Shown: positions 36,591 to 49,090, numbered from the stretch's first letter. The stretch: 64,000 nucleotides of DNA from Ursus arctos (GCF_023065955.2 NW_026622986.1:14843848-14907847); one strand, 5' to 3'. Translations and numbers: made by a program. The notes: a model not told the origin generated them from the letters alone.

Positions 36591-37767
36591 AGCCTACAAA
36601 TCTATATGAAGAAGTTTGGTCCATAGCCTCTTCTTAGAGATTGGTTTCCTTCCCTTTTCTCCCTTTCTTTGCTTGGCACCCAGGTAGCCTTCAGCTTGGT
36701 GGGAGCATTATTTCCAGTTACCGTTTTTATTAATGTGAGAGAATCTCGTACAGATTCATAACTAGATAGGACTTGGGCTTTTCTTCTGCCTGCTGGGTGG
36801 AGAAACGCTTAAAATGGAAGGCTCATGGTCAGTAACCCGGACACATATTAATAGTATTTTGGGATGCAGTTTTCTGGCAGCTAAGCTTACATGTGTATGC
36901 ACTGTGGTTCAAATATAAATTATGCATTCCCCTGTACTAGCTCAATTTGTTAGTACATTGATACTTCATTACAAGATTTGCTACCCTTATATTTATCTTA
37001 TTAAAATAACCTTTATACCCTGTCAACATAGATAAAATAAAATTACGACATTATTTGTAGTTTGCTATTATGGGTAATGTTTCCTAATATAAAAACGCGT
37101 AAGCTTGTATATGTCACACATGTATGTACACATACACACAAAGAGAAGTGATTCTACATTTCACTGTTAACAACTTAACTTCAATGTACTTATTTTATTC
37201 CTCTCCATTTGATAGGTGGGAAAACATGGGAAATGAGGGCTCCTGGATCTTCTTCTGATAAATACGACATGGTCAAAACACTGGGGAACCCCAGAAATAA
37301 AGGACAATGATGGCAAGGATATTTGTAAATTTTAAAACTATGATGTGTATTTTCTGAAAAGATTGAAAGAACTTGAAACTTTGGCTTGCAAAAGAGATGC
37401 TGAGGGCAAGAAAGTGATAGTTCTTCTCAAAAGGTTGGGAAGTATACTTTGTACAAGATGGAATAAGTAGGCTGTTTGATGCTTCACAGTTAATTTCTCT
37501 AATTCTCTTCTGGAAAATCCCTACTCGTATTTTGGATACAGTTAATCTGAGTGACTGTTCCTGCTACGTGATAAACAAGCGGAGATTTTCTCTCTCCTCC
37601 TCTACCTGATCCTGGGAGGCGGTGGCAGTGACACAGATCTGATCTGGGAAAATGCAGAAATAAGAGGGGCAGTTATATCCCTTATCAAAAATTAGTCACT
37701 AGAGTATACAAACTGAAATTTGCCCCCATGCCCAGACTAGTCATCGTATTTAAGAAAACTGTTTTTA

Positions 37768-37875
37768 TGTATTACTTTAAGAACAAAGATCATTAAGGAA
37801 GGAAACTGTCTTTAATTGTTGAATTTTCAGTGCCGTGTAAGTACCTGGTAGGAGCTCAATGTTGTTAAGTCAATG
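37768..37875 (+). mobile_element. L2 3' end (short)
   Basis: TGCCGTGTAAGTACCTGGTAG followed by GAGCTCAATGTTGTTAAG, an L2 terminus with changes. Confidence 0.5.
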
Positions 37876-38914
37876 CTTTGCATAAAGGGAGGCACCGCCA
37901 CCTGAACCTGGCACTGTTCCAAAAGGGCTGTTCCCAAAGCTGCACAACTCAGCATGTTTATGTCTGTGCCTCTGCTGTCGAGGAAGAAAATTATTGTCTC
38001 CTATCTGCCTGCCTGCCTTTCTTTCACCTCCTTCCTTTTAACACAAAGAGTCAGACATATTTTAAATTGAGAGATCTTATTTCATATAGCTGCTAAGTGT
38101 GTAAGCTGGGACAGTAATAGCAAAAATATGGTGATCCTGGACTTAAGTAGGAATTCGGGAAATGTCTTTGTAAAGTACACACTGGTCAGGTGGTCAAGTT
38201 AGATGAGAGTTAAAAAAAAAAAAAAATCTAACTTCACTTTAAAAGTTCCAGGAAATCATTTTCACAGTAATCTAAAGTGAAAGGAATTTGATTGGATTAA
38301 GTAGGCACTGTCAGAAATCCAATTTTTTTGGAGTTGGTTTTAAGACTTTGAAAGGCATGAAGTTACTTTGGCAGTCAAGAAAATAAATGCAATTTTAAGA
38401 GTTTCTGGAAGCATTCTAAAACCTTTAAGAAATATGAAATTTAGGGTCTCGGAGAGCTAATTAGAGATAGGGCTATCAAGGTGAAAAAGTCAAGGAAAGT
38501 ACATGATTGGAATAGTAATGTTCTAGGCTGTCCTCTGGAAAAACTTCTCTATAGAAAACGTTGCAGAGGTGACCCTGTCATTAGGTGATTTTGAGCTGTC
38601 TTTTCCCAGCTGCTGCATGACTTAAGGCCTTGATCACAGACACCCTCTGGCTGGATAGTCCCATTTTTTTTTTCCTGACTGCTCTCCAGCTAGTCTACAT
38701 TCAAAGTATGGGATTCATAGATGCAGTTATTAAGTTAATTGTGATAGTTATGATCCCTGCTTTTGAAGTTTAACATAATTTTCCAGAATAGAAATATTTG
38801 TATAGGAATGCTACATCATTAAATCTAGAAATATGTTTCCTGTTGTTAATTCATTCACTTAGCAAATATTTGTCAAGTCACTGCCACAAGCAAGTCACTA
38901 ATTTCATTGCTGGT

Positions 38915-39215
38915 AAGGGAGCAGTAGGGTCTCTAACCTGGCTGTCTTCAGGTAGTTGTTCACATGTCACCTGTTAGAGAGGATTTGCCTGACCATTTCA
39001 CGAAAATAGTCTTACAGCCCTGCCTTTCCACTCCCCCCTCCTTCCCACTGTGCTTACTACTCTCCCTAACACTCACCACCACCTCTCATACTACTTACTT
39101 CTTGTTGAACATCTTCTGCCTCAGTTGGAATGTAGAAAAGGAACTTTATTTTATTATTTTGGCTTAAAACTCAGAACAGTTCCTGGCATGTATCCATTTA
39201 ACGAACATATTTGTA
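38915..39215 (+). mobile_element. L2 3' end
   Basis: AGAGAGGATTTGCCTGACCA, TTGGAATGTAGAAAAGGAAC and CTCAGAACAGTTCCTGGCATG follow the L2 3' consensus pattern. Confidence 0.75.
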
Positions 39216-39430
39216 AGGTAAGGCCCTGGCTTCAAGAAGCCCCTATCTGATGGAAGATGAAAGTGTGGGATAATCGCACACATGCAGCTGCAGAAGTGTG
39301 TACAGCTGTGGCAGGACAGCAAGTCATCACCTAAGCACCAGAAAGAGGGTCTCAGGTGGGATGTCCTTTGTGGTGTGGACAGACGACTAGGATTTCATCA
39401 GAAGGAAGGAAAACCAGTGTTCTAGACTAG
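39216..39430 (-). mobile_element. Possible L2 fragment
   Basis: GGCCCTGGCTTCAAGAAGCC, GTCCTTTGTGGTGTGGACAG and GAAGGAAGGAAAACCAGTG resemble antisense L2, directly beside the + strand L2 end. Weak. Confidence 0.4.
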
Positions 39431-39779
39431 ATTTCAGAGATGTCTGGAAGTTGTATCTGCCCAGAGTTGCTGGTAGGACTTGGGGATGGACTTCATGTCA
39501 CCAACTAAGGACGATTTACGAAGTCACGCTTAGCTTCTCTGGCATGAATGAGTAGATAGATGGGGAGGCCATTAACTGCGGGATTCTGGAGGGGAAACAT
39601 CCACCTCCTTCCTCTGCGGAAGCGGGTTTAGTTTGCGATAAGTTGCATTTCTGATGCCTATAGAATGTTCAGTGCCTAGATAAAAATTTGGATGTGGAGC
39701 CCATGGGGAAAGGTGGGGTTGAAGATAGATTGGAAGTCATTATAAGATATGCTATAATTAAGTCCTAGACGTAAATGAA

Positions 39780-41135
39780 ACCATGCCCAGAGAACATGAA
39801 AACGTAGAATAAAGATAGGACCCCAGGGAAGGTAACATCTAAGAGATGGTCAGAGAAAGAAGAATCAGAAAGGAAGTCTGAGAATAAATTTTAGAAGGTA
39901 TGAGGACAACCAAGAGGAGTTGATGACCTGCTAAGTAAGAGGTGATCATTTTTAAGGGGGAGTGGATAACTTCTCATTTGTCATAGAAATTTCATCTGGA
40001 TGCGGTCTAAAAAGGATACTGTTAGACCTAATTTGACAAGTAGCAAATTGGTTAAGTTACTGAGAATAGTTTCAGTACAGTGAGCAAAGGGGACACGGAA
40101 ACCAGGTATCAGTGGGTTGGAACATCAATTAGATCAGGGAAACTGAATGAGGGTGGGAATGGGGGGGGGGAGTTTTGCCCCAGAGGGATACTTGTCAGTG
40201 TCTGAGAAACCCTGAATTTAGAAGTAAAGAAATGAGAGTATGAGTATAGACTGTTCTTCAAGAAGTATGAAAAGGAAGGAAAGGAGAATAAGAGATGATA
40301 GCTACATGGAAGGAGAGGGAGAAGTTTTGTTGTTCTTTCAAGTTCAGGAAGCTTTTGTATGTCTCTGAGAACATGTATGCCTGTCCAGTGGACAGAACAG
40401 AGATTGACTGAAGTTTTACCCATGAGAGGAGACCGTGAGGGAAACAGGGTCCTGAGGAAGGCCAGTCACTAAAGCCTTACTTGACGTAGAACTAAAGGAA
40501 GCAAGGATGGGCAAAGATAAAAAAATGAGGATACAGCAATTGAGGTTACAGTGCCATAAGAGACAAGGTTATCCAGATAGTGTGAGGAAATCAAGATGGA
40601 ATAGCAAGTTCAAGAAGATCATTAGAAGTTTGAAACCGCAACCTTGAGGGGATGGAGATTAAAATATAAGAGACTTTAGTGAGCAGTATCAAGAACTTAG
40701 CTGAACTTGGAAACTATAAATCAGTGGGTTAGGGCTTATGTAGTTCTATTCAACTGAAATGGCAGGACAAGAATAGGAACAGAGTGGGCTTATGGATGGA
40801 ATTCTCCATGGTTGGAGATTGGCAAATTGAATGCTTTGAAAGGTGGAAGAAGGAAGGGAGTTGAGGTTGCTGGTGGATCTTGTTGAAATATTGATCCATG
40901 GGCAATCTTAGTAAGACAGTGATTTCTGGAGAGGGAGCCTGATAGGCTTGAAGAATAGGAAGGGCTAAAGGAGATGGAAGGTCTTGGTAAAAGTGAGGAG
41001 CAAGTTGAATTAGTTAAGGGGTCCAGCACTGGTAAGGTGAGAGATGGAAAGAGAGTTAGCTTGTGGTTAGAACACTGTAACAAATTTTCCTGGGTTTGCA
41101 GAGAAATTAAAATCCAGCGCAACAGGAATGGCAGG
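39780..41135 (-). mobile_element. Possible decayed L2-like block
   Basis: A purine-rich + strand (GGAAACCAGGTATCAGTGGG and many GGAGA/GAAGG stretches) with low-complexity minus-strand frames (40109-40423 and 40790-41122, rich in Leu, Ser, Pro, Phe). This recalls antisense L2 coding sequence, but no catalytic motif is visible. A single G run is at 40159-40169. Confidence 0.35.
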
Positions 41136-41234
41136 GCTGTGAATCCACACGTGAGACATACTTTGTGAAATTCCTGAAACTTTGGAGAGAGAGAAAAAAA
41201 TGATGCTGCGTAAACTTCAAATACTGCAGACGGC

Positions 41235-41315
41235 AGATCCCAGGACTGTTTTGTTCATTGCAGGGTAATCAGCACCGGGCACATTCACAAGCTCAGTAAA
41301 TATTTGTTGAATGAA
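41235..41315 (+). mobile_element. L2 3' end (short)
   Basis: GACTGTTTTGTTCATTGCAG, then CAGTAAATATTTGTTGAATG, the hallmark L2 terminus. A further MIR/L2-like piece, TACTGTGTGCCAGGCACAG, is at about 41580-41600. Confidence 0.72.
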
Positions 41316-42011
41316 ACACTCTTCCAGAGTCTTTCCAGCCTAAGTAGTTTATCAGGCCAGAAAAGTTTGATTCATGTCTGACACCTAGTGGTATTTTTCT
41401 CCAACTACTATTAAGTGGCCCCATTTCCCTTCCACCGTTTGAGGGAGAGTCTACAGGTCAGTTGCAGTACAATAGCTTTGTTCCTAAAACAAATCTCCGA
41501 CTGGGTTTTGGGCAGATTTGCCATTGACATTTTCCGGGACTGTAATTTGAGTAAGTCAGCAGTAAATATTTATTGATCGTCTACTGTGTGCCAGGCACAG
41601 TTCCGTGTGCTGGAGTTTTCCCCGTAGTGTATGTTCTCCTGCATGTGTGACCTCACTGAATTTGAATACGTAGGCAGAGCATTGCACTGGGAATGGTTAA
41701 CTAGATGGGAAACTTAATTTAGGGTTCTGTTGTGATTTCACATGTGAAACCTTTCTAAATTTATTTCATAGCTTTTGGTGCTGTCATTTCTACGGCATGA
41801 CATATTGCTTTTCATTAGTGTTGAGTAGACATTTAGGAAGATGAAAGTAGAAGGCAGGGTTGCGTTTGTTGTTAGTTTATACCTATCCACGCTGTGGAGA
41901 ATACCACATACAGTGGAGAACTATGGGTGGGTTTTGTTATCTTTCCCTAAGAAAGAGTAAAGTTCCTATTTGTTGGTGCTGCCTACGAAGTATTTAAAGT
42001 ATTTATGAGTG

Positions 42012-42068
42012 TCCCTGTGCTCTTTCTCTGTCTCTCTCAAATAAATAAGTAAATCTTTAAAAAAAGGT
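42012..42068 (+). mobile_element. Can-SINE 3' fragment
   Basis: Only the CT-rich part and the AAATAAATAAGTAAATCTTT tail, lying directly before a full SINE. The outer target AAGTATTTATGAGTG precedes it at 41997-42011. Confidence 0.82.
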
Positions 42069-42261
42069 AGGGGGGTGTGCCTGGGCACAGTCAGCTAAGC
42101 ATCAGACTCTTGGTTTCGGCTCAGGTCTGCTTTTAAGGTCGTGAGATCAAGTCCCACATCAGGCTCTAAACCCAGCACGGAGTCTGCTTGTGGTTTTCTC
42201 TCCCTCTTCCTCTGCCCCTCTCCCCCCTCCCACTCTCTCTCAAATAAATGGAGAAATCTTG
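42069..42261 (+). mobile_element. Can-SINE, diverged head
   Basis: GGGGGTGTGCCTGGGCACAG head (diverged), TCTTGGTTTCGGCTCAGG middle, CT-rich part and AAATAAATGG tail. Outer target AAGTATTTATGAATG at 42262-42276. Confidence 0.9.
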
Positions 42262-42280
42262 AAGTATTTATGAATGAATT

Positions 42281-42451
42281 GACATGATATCTGGGGTTTG
42301 CTTTAAAACACCTTAGGGAAGAAAGTGAGTAGGAGTGAAACAAGATGGACAAAGTTTTTGTAATTATTTAAGTTTTGTTCATGGGGATTTATTCTGTCTT
42401 ATCTACTTTTGTGTACACTGGACATTTTCCATAATAAAAAGTAAGCAAAAA
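42281..42451 (+). mobile_element. L1M 3' end fragment
   Basis: GTGTACACTGGACATTTTCC followed by ATAATAAAAAGTAAG resembles a sense L1M terminus. The left limit is uncertain. Confidence 0.5.
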
Positions 42452-42994
42452 TAATTAGCTAGATGTGGGTTAAAAGAAAGTTTATCATGATTAAGTTAGA
42501 ATATGGTCTGCTTTTTAATATTTAACAGATTTTTAAAATTTCATTTTTTTCCATCTGGTATTACTTGAAGATCAGGTTGAGTATAGACCATGCGTTTGCT
42601 TATAATAGATAGAATTTGACTGAGACCCAACAGACGACGTTCTACGATGTTCCAGAGGCTATTGGAATTTTGGGTTTGAAGCCCATAATTGTTGGAGCTG
42701 TAGATTAGAGGCTTGGGAGATATAATTTTAAAGTATTAGCCATCGTTCTGGAAATGAGAGCATCTTTAGTAGGAATTTGGGAATACCTAGATTTAATAAA
42801 CTGGCATATATTTATTTTTTTTTAATTAGTGCTTCTGCCATAACCAAAGGAAATGGAGTACCCAATAATTTGCTATACCAGTCTTCTTAAATTGGGTGCT
42901 GCTTCATAATGATACATATGGATTTTTAGTTGTTAGATAATGTGTTTTGGTTAGGCTCTTAGGATAATTTTGTATGCCACCAGCAAACCAAACC

Positions 42995-43320
42995 CCCAAA
43001 ATAAATAGTTATGAAATATTTCAGACAAACAAAATATAGGGGAAAATGTAGCTTCCAAATGCTTGCCACCTATCTTTGTCATGTTAACATTTTAGCATCT
43101 TTCCCCCCAATCCTACCCCCCCCCACCAAGACATAAATGATTATAAGATGGTTAAGGCCATTTTATACCACTCTTTCCCTATTCTCCTTTCCCAAAGGTA
43201 GTCACTAGCCTGAGTTTGGTGTTCATATCTCCCCATTTGTTTTCTGGCTTAAAAAATTCATAATTTCTAACTTTTGCACAATAAATTCTCCATGCCCTTT
43301 TTTTTCTTCCCCTGTGGCAA
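42995..43320 (-). mobile_element. L1M fragment
   Basis: TTTGTCATGTTAACATTTTAG, CTCCTTTCCCAAAGGTAGTC and CATTTGTTTTCTGGCTT match the pattern of antisense L1M 3' UTRs. Confidence 0.6.
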
Positions 43321-43936
43321 TCTGTTACCCATCAAAAAGAAGTTGAGGTCATTTTTCATTATGTAGATTTAACTTTGATATCTATTTCAATCTACATTGT
43401 GGTTTCACTTATTTTTGGTCTGAAAACTAAACATCAACTTCAATAAGCTATTTAATTGATTTTCTTTAAATAATTAATGCTTGGAGCTTTAATGCTCCAT
43501 TTTACGTGATATATCTCTTTAGTTTTCCACCTTTGTGGAGAGTATCCTTCTTCCAAAGCTAATACAATTTTCATATGAAGCACAGTTTAATTTTAGTGGC
43601 CGTCTCTTACGTAGATTTTTTTTTTACAACAAAGAAACAAAAGAATACTTTAAAAGATTAACTGTCTTTATAAAAGAGAAGATTGGTTCCATTTAAAAAA
43701 ATTATTTAGTAACATCTTCAAGAACTCAGAAGAATTTAAAAAGCTTAATCTCAGTGACAGCCATTACTTTCTATTGCTTTGTTTTTGTTTAAAACATGGG
43801 ATGGTATTTATTTGTATGGAGTATATATTTTTTCACTCTGTTAAGAAATATTTTCCTCTTGTCCCTAGAACTATAAGATATCTGACTTAGACCTATCTAT
43901 TTCTCTGTGGAATATTCATTACAGGGTCCTCTTTAT

Positions 43937-43965
43937 AAGTGGCATACTTCAAAATTATGCCACTT
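43937..43965. repeat. Perfect 10-bp inverted repeat (hairpin)
   Basis: Arms AAGTGGCATA (43937-43946) and TATGCCACTT (43956-43965), loop CTTCAAAAT, abutting the T tail of the SINE at 43966. Confidence 0.93.
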
Positions 43966-44154
43966 TTTTTTTTTTTTTTAAAGATTCCATTTATTTTAGA
44001 GAGAGAGACAGAGCATGAGCACAAGTTGGAGGGAGGGGAGGGAGAGAGGGAGAAGCAGACTCCATGCCGAGAAGTGGGGCTGGATCCCGGAAGCCTGGGA
44101 TTACTATCCAAGCCAAAGGCAGATGCTTAACTAACTGAGCCACCCAGGTGCCCC
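43966..44154 (-). mobile_element. Can-SINE
   Basis: T run, AAAGATTCCATTTATTTTAG, GA-rich region and GAGCCACCCAGGTGCCCCC. The T run adjoins a 10-bp inverted repeat. Confidence 0.92.
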
Positions 44155-44607
44155 CAAATTGTCAATTCATCAAATAATCCATTTGCTCAAGTCTGTTTGC
44201 TTTTATTCTAAGTTTAAATTTTGAAATAATTTAACTGTTGCAAGTGATTTTGGCTTTAGCATTCTCTGAAGAAGAGGGTCATACAGATTTAAATAATCTT
44301 TCTTAACTGACAAAGCCCACAAGCCCTCTGGTGTTGACACCAGTTTCTTTGAAAACAGGGTCTGTAGTTCATGTCAGAGTTACTGGAAATTGTTTGGTAC
44401 AGTTTCTTATTTTTGTCTCCCTTCCTTTCTTTAGAGTTCTTTAGTCTTTGGTTTATATTCCTCAATTTCCTCATAATGTGACAGTTATATTTGTAGAGAT
44501 ACTCCTTCAACCAGTATTTAATTAAGCATTTGCAGAGTGACAAGCACCCTGGCCGCATTTATCCCTGATCCGTGTGTAAACCTTCTAAAGGTTTATTATC
44601 AGACGAC

Positions 44608-44960
44608 CACAGTAATAACGTTTATTAAATACCTACTTGTATTAGACATTATATAAGCATTTTGATGGATTATCTCCTTTAATCCTCACAACAACCTTGC
44701 CAGGTAGGAATATATTATCATCATCCTCGTTGTTCAGAGGAGTTAACTCTGGAACACAAGTAATCATTTGTCTAAAATCACTTGGAGGTAAGATTGCCAG
44801 ATAAAATACAGGACGCCCAATTAAATTGCATTTCTGAGAGACAACTAATTTTTGCAACATTTGATAACCCTCCTTGGAAAATAAATGGCAGAGCTAGGAT
44901 TTTAAAAACCATGTAATCTGTTTAAAAGGCCCGGGCTGTCAACTACTGTGTTATCCTGGA
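44608..44960 (-). mobile_element. MIR, interrupted
   Basis: ATCTCCTTTAATCCTCACAAC, CAACCTTGCCAGGTAGGAA, then after an unrelated stretch AATGGCAGAGCTAGGATTTT (44883 onward). About 100 bp of other sequence lies inside. Confidence 0.7.
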
Positions 44961-45718
44961 TATAAGAGTAGAAGTCACATCTACCTGGGTATTCATCCAG
45001 GATTTGGATGGCAGCTACTACTTACTACACGTTATTTATTTGTTCATTTATTTTTTACTCATTATTTTTCTCCCAACTGATTATATTTACTATAATGTAA
45101 AAGTATGTGCTTTTTTTTTTTTTCTGATTTCAAAGTAATATTCAACTTCAGGTAAATTCATGTATGCTTTCTCTGTCTTCTGGGTTTAAGTCTTCACTAA
45201 TTGTATGTTAAATAGCATAAAATGGAACATTTTCTGTACCTTTTAGCTGTTGTCATTTAGCCATTTAGATTATTATTCAGACTGTTGTCTTTTTACTTCC
45301 TTTTCTCAAATACAGAAAGGTTTATCTGTGTGTGCTAAAAAGACACATTTTCCTTTTCTTTTGACAAGGTCAAGGAAATGACACTTGAATAGGTGTTAAC
45401 AGTTCTTTGAAGCACGTCCTATGTGTTCTCAAAAAAAAAAAAAGAAAAATTATAAAACACGGATGTAGAATTAAAAGAGGCTTTTTTACTAAGAATTGCC
45501 AGGGAAGCTATCTGGCCCTGCCAGATGATAATACTGGGAAGTAATGAATCGTTTCTCCTTGTGAATTACCACAATTCAGTATCAGACTTTTAGTTTTGCA
45601 TATCCAGAAGTTACTGACTTAAAAAATTGAAGACACAAGAGATGGAATAACAGACATTTTAAAGTTGATATTTTTGATTTCCAGTTCCAGTAGAATATAT
45701 TTAAAAAGAAGACACTTT

Positions 45719-45923
45719 TTATGGGGTGCCTGGGTGGCGCAGTTGTTAAGTGTCTGCCTTTGGCTCAGGACGTGATCCCAGAGTCCTGGGAGCGAGCCCC
45801 ACATCAGGCTCCTCTGCTGGGAGCCTGCTTCTTCCTCTCCCACTCCCCCTGCTTGTGTTCCCTCTCTCGCTGGCTGTCTCTCTCTCTGTCAAATAAATAA
45901 ATAAAATCTTTAAAAAAAAAACA
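45719..45923 (+). mobile_element. Can-SINE (young)
   Basis: Head GGGGTGCCTGGGTGGCGCAG, TCTCTCTCTGTCAAATAAAT and A tail. Duplication AAAAAGAAGACACTTT at 45703-45718 and 45924-45939. Confidence 0.95.
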
Positions 45924-45937
45924 AAAAAGAAGACACT

Positions 45938-46315
45938 TTACTGAAGTATAGCTAACAGAATATTATATTAGCTTCAACATAGTGTACGACATAGTGATTT
46001 GACATTTACATACATGACGAAATGCTTGCCATGATAAGTGTGGTCACCATCGTCACCACTCAAAGTTATTGCGATATTATTGACTGTATTCTCTATGCTG
46101 TATTTTTCATCCCCATGACTTACTTATTTTATAACTGGGAGTTTCTACCTCTTAATCCTCTTCACCTATTTCACCCAGCTCCCAACCTCCCTCCCCTCTG
46201 GCAACAACCAGTTTATCTCTGAATTTATGGTTTTTGTTTTTGTTTGTTTTGTTATTCAGATTGCCCATATAAATGAAACCATATGGCATTTGTCTTTCTC
46301 TGTCTGACTTATAAA
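45938..46315 (-). mobile_element. L1M-type 3' end
   Basis: ACTGAAGTATAGCTAACAGA, TATTGACTGTATTCTCTATG and CACCTATTTCACCCAGC are the antisense of an old L1 3' UTR. It is adjacent to, and older than, the carnivore L1 that follows. Confidence 0.82.
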
Positions 46316-46321
46316 GAGAAG

Positions 46322-46845
46322 ATACTCTTTTTTTAAACTTTTTAATTTAAATTCAATTTAGTTCACATATAGTGTATTATTAGTTTCAGAGGTAAAATTT
46401 AGAGATTCGTCAGTTGCATATAACACCCAGTGCTCATTACTTCAAGTGCCCTCCTTAATGCCCATCACCCAGTTACCCCCTCCCCTCCCCAACAACCCTC
46501 AGTTTGTTTCCTATAGTTAAGAGTCTCTAATGGTTTGCCTTCCTCTCTGTTTTCATCTTATTTTATTTTTCCTTTCCTTCCCCTATGTTCATATGTTTTG
46601 TTTCTTAAATTCCACATATGTGTGAAATCATATGGTATTTGTCTTTCTCTGACTGACTTGTTTTTCCCTTAGCATAATACCCTCTAGTTCCATCCACATC
46701 ATTGCAAATGGCAAGATTTCACTCTTTTTGATGATTGAGTAATATTCCATTGTATATATACATTATATCTTCTTTATCCATTCATATGTCAGTGTACATC
46801 TAAGCTCTTTCCATATTTTAGCTATTGTGGACCTGGCAAGTCAGA
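46322..46845 (-). mobile_element. L1, carnivore lineage, 3' UTR and ORF2 end
   Basis: Left side is the reverse of the carnivore L1 3' UTR (AATTTAAATTCAATTTAGTT, AACACCCAGTGCTCATTACT). Right side is antisense ORF2 C-terminal coding (AGTAATATTCCATTGTATAT). 5'-truncated at about 46845; no open frame remains. Confidence 0.88.
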
Positions 46846-47566
46846 TTTTAGAGAAAGTTCAGAAAGGAAAGTGACAACAAGAATCAAAAGGATAATTCTC
46901 AGCAGATGTGATAGTTCTTGCTGTAAGATTGGCCCCTGTTTTATCTGTTCCACCTTCATATGTTTTCAGGCATAGTGTATTGAAGGATTTGTCAATGGCA
47001 GAGTTTCTCTGATTTTATAATGGCAATCACTGCAAAATTAATATTTCTTTTATAGAAATTAAAACAAAATTATTTTGGACTGTGTCTATTCTGTTTAAGT
47101 GAAATTTTCAGTCAGAATTTACTGCATTGCCACCAGCCAACTTTTAACTTTTTTATAGAATTCATTAATGTCACTTACATTTTATATTTTTAAATATAAG
47201 TACCATATAATCACCTTTCAGACATAGTAGACTAGAAGACATTAATGAGGAAAGTGGTTCTTCTCTTTTATTATATAAATCTTTTATTATATAAATCCGT
47301 GAAAGCAATGACTTGATTCAACAAAACTTATTAAACCTTCAGATCTCTAGCTAAGAAAAAATGATTTTCTTTAAATGCCATCTCTTGTAAATGTTGAGTT
47401 GGAGAGACCTAGCCTGATTACCAAAAGTAATTGCATTTTAAGTGACTGATACTGAAAAGAAACTTTTTTTCTATTCAAAGTTAATTATAAGTGACCGTCT
47501 CCTTGTATTCAGTAAAGCTTGACAAATGAATAAGTAGTTAAATTATTTTAGAAGTAACTGGGAGCC

Positions 47567-47700
47567 CAATGTTTGGATTCAGACCTGGGTTCAAATTCCT
47601 ACTCCACCACTTCATAAGTTAGTCTGTTTCCTCCTGCTTACAATGGCAATCTTAGGATCCTAATGCCCATCTTGAAGGCTTGTGAGAATTAAACTAAATA
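47567..47700 (+). mobile_element. MIR
   Basis: GACCTGGGTTCAAATTCCTAC, CTCCACCACTTCATAAG, TTGTGAGAATTAAACTAAAT. Confidence 0.78.
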
Positions 47701-47861
47701 ACAAATTCATTGAATATTTATTAAATGCCTATTCTGTGCTAGGCATCATTCTAGGTGCTATGGATATCAGAGAACATGACAAAAATCCCTGCTCTTCATT
47801 TTAGTACGAGGACATAATTTTAAGTAGTGAGTGATAAGTTCTATGAAGAAAAATAAAGCCT
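47701..47861 (-). mobile_element. L2 fragment
   Basis: CATTCTAGGTGCTATGGATA, ATGACAAAAATCCCTGCTC and TAGTGAGTGATAAGTTCTATG are typical antisense L2 3' sequence. It abuts a MIR. Confidence 0.75.
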
Positions 47862-48479
47862 GGCACATACAAGAAGTTTCTCCCAGCTTTTCATTATAAT
47901 TTTCAAAGTACAGCAAAAACCTTGTCCATCTTGATTCAACAATTAACACGTTGCTCTGTTTGCTTAATCTATCTGCCCACATGTTGTGTTCAGGGGTGTG
48001 GATATCTTGGTTTATTTTCTTCCCCTCAAACCACTTGAAAATTAAGTTGCAGATATAATTATAATTACAGAAATATAATAATATAATACAGTAATATAAT
48101 CATAACAATTAGTCCCTAACTACTTTAACAAACATCTCTTAAGAATTAGGACATTCTTCTTTATAGTAGGGATTTAATTAATATCAGTTCTCTTTTTCCT
48201 CCGAATCCTCATGGAGAAAGCAGTCCTGACTGTCTGTCATAGCAAATCTGAAATGACAAAGGGATTGATAATATTTTCATGTCATCCGAACACAGATGGC
48301 TGCATAGTTCTTCAGGAAGATATCTGATACATATTTATAGTTTCTTAAATTGGGTAATAGATACTTTGCAAGTGTGTTTTTATTACCTTATAAGTTTTTA
48401 ATTCTTAAAGATATAAAATATGGCACTCGTTTCCATTTAAGCACTATGAAGAGTGCTTTTGCTGAGGAATTGTAACTGG

Positions 48480-48692
48480 AGTAACCAATTACATGCTATG
48501 CCGAGTACTTTCACATGTTATCTCATTTAGTCTTCATGGAAACTCTTCAAGAATATACAAATAGAGAATAATTATCTCTTACTATTATAGAAGAAAAAAT
48601 TATAGTTAAGTAAAAGTGTCTACTTAATTGCAACTGGACTGTCAACTGACAAAGGAAGGATTTGGATCCATATTTACTGGCTTCTAAAAACA
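48480..48692 (-). mobile_element. MIR
   Basis: CTTTCACATGTTATCTCATTT and AGTCTTCATGGAAACTC, then an eroded continuation. Confidence 0.68.
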
Positions 48693-48702
48693 GGCGTAAT
48701 CT

Positions 48703-48838
48703 GGGGCGCCTGGGTGGCTCAGTCAGTTAAGTGTCTGACTTTTGATCTCAGCTCAGGTCTTGATTTCGGGGTCATGAGTTCAAGCCCTGTGTTGGGCCCC
48801 ACGCTGGGTGTGGAGCCTAGTTAAAAAAACAAAAACAA
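48703..48838 (+). mobile_element. Short Can-SINE subfamily
   Basis: GGGGCGCCTGGGTGGCTCAG head, then TGATCTCAGCTCAGGTCTTG and GGGGTCATGAGTTCAAGCCC, ending GTGGAGCCTAGTTAAAAAAA without the usual CT-rich module. It is an older, shorter form than its neighbour. Confidence 0.9.
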
Positions 48839-49090
48839 GGGGCGCCTGGGTGGCACAGCGGTTAAGCGTCTGCCTTCGGCTCAGGGCGTGATCCCGGTGT
48901 TCTGGGATCGAGCCCCACATCAGGCTCTTCCACTGTGAGCCTGCTTCTTCCTCTCCCACTCCCCCTGCTTGTGTTCCCTCTCTCGCTGGCTGTCTCTATC
49001 TCTGTCAAATAAATAAATAAAATCTTTAAAAAAAAAACAAAAAAAAACAAAAAAAAAAAAAACAAAAACACAACAAAAACTTAAAAACAA
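48839..49090 (+). mobile_element. Can-SINE (young) with very long A/C-rich tail
   Basis: Complete young-type SINE (GGCACAGCGGTTAAGCG head) starting immediately after the A tail of the preceding element. Its tail is about 65 nt of A broken by single Cs (49023-49088). Confidence 0.94.

Noticed and set aside
38190..38240. AAGTTAGA / TCTAACTT inverted repeat around an A run as a terminator-like hairpin
   Set aside because: Only 8 bp with a long A loop in a mammalian intron; terminator logic does not apply.
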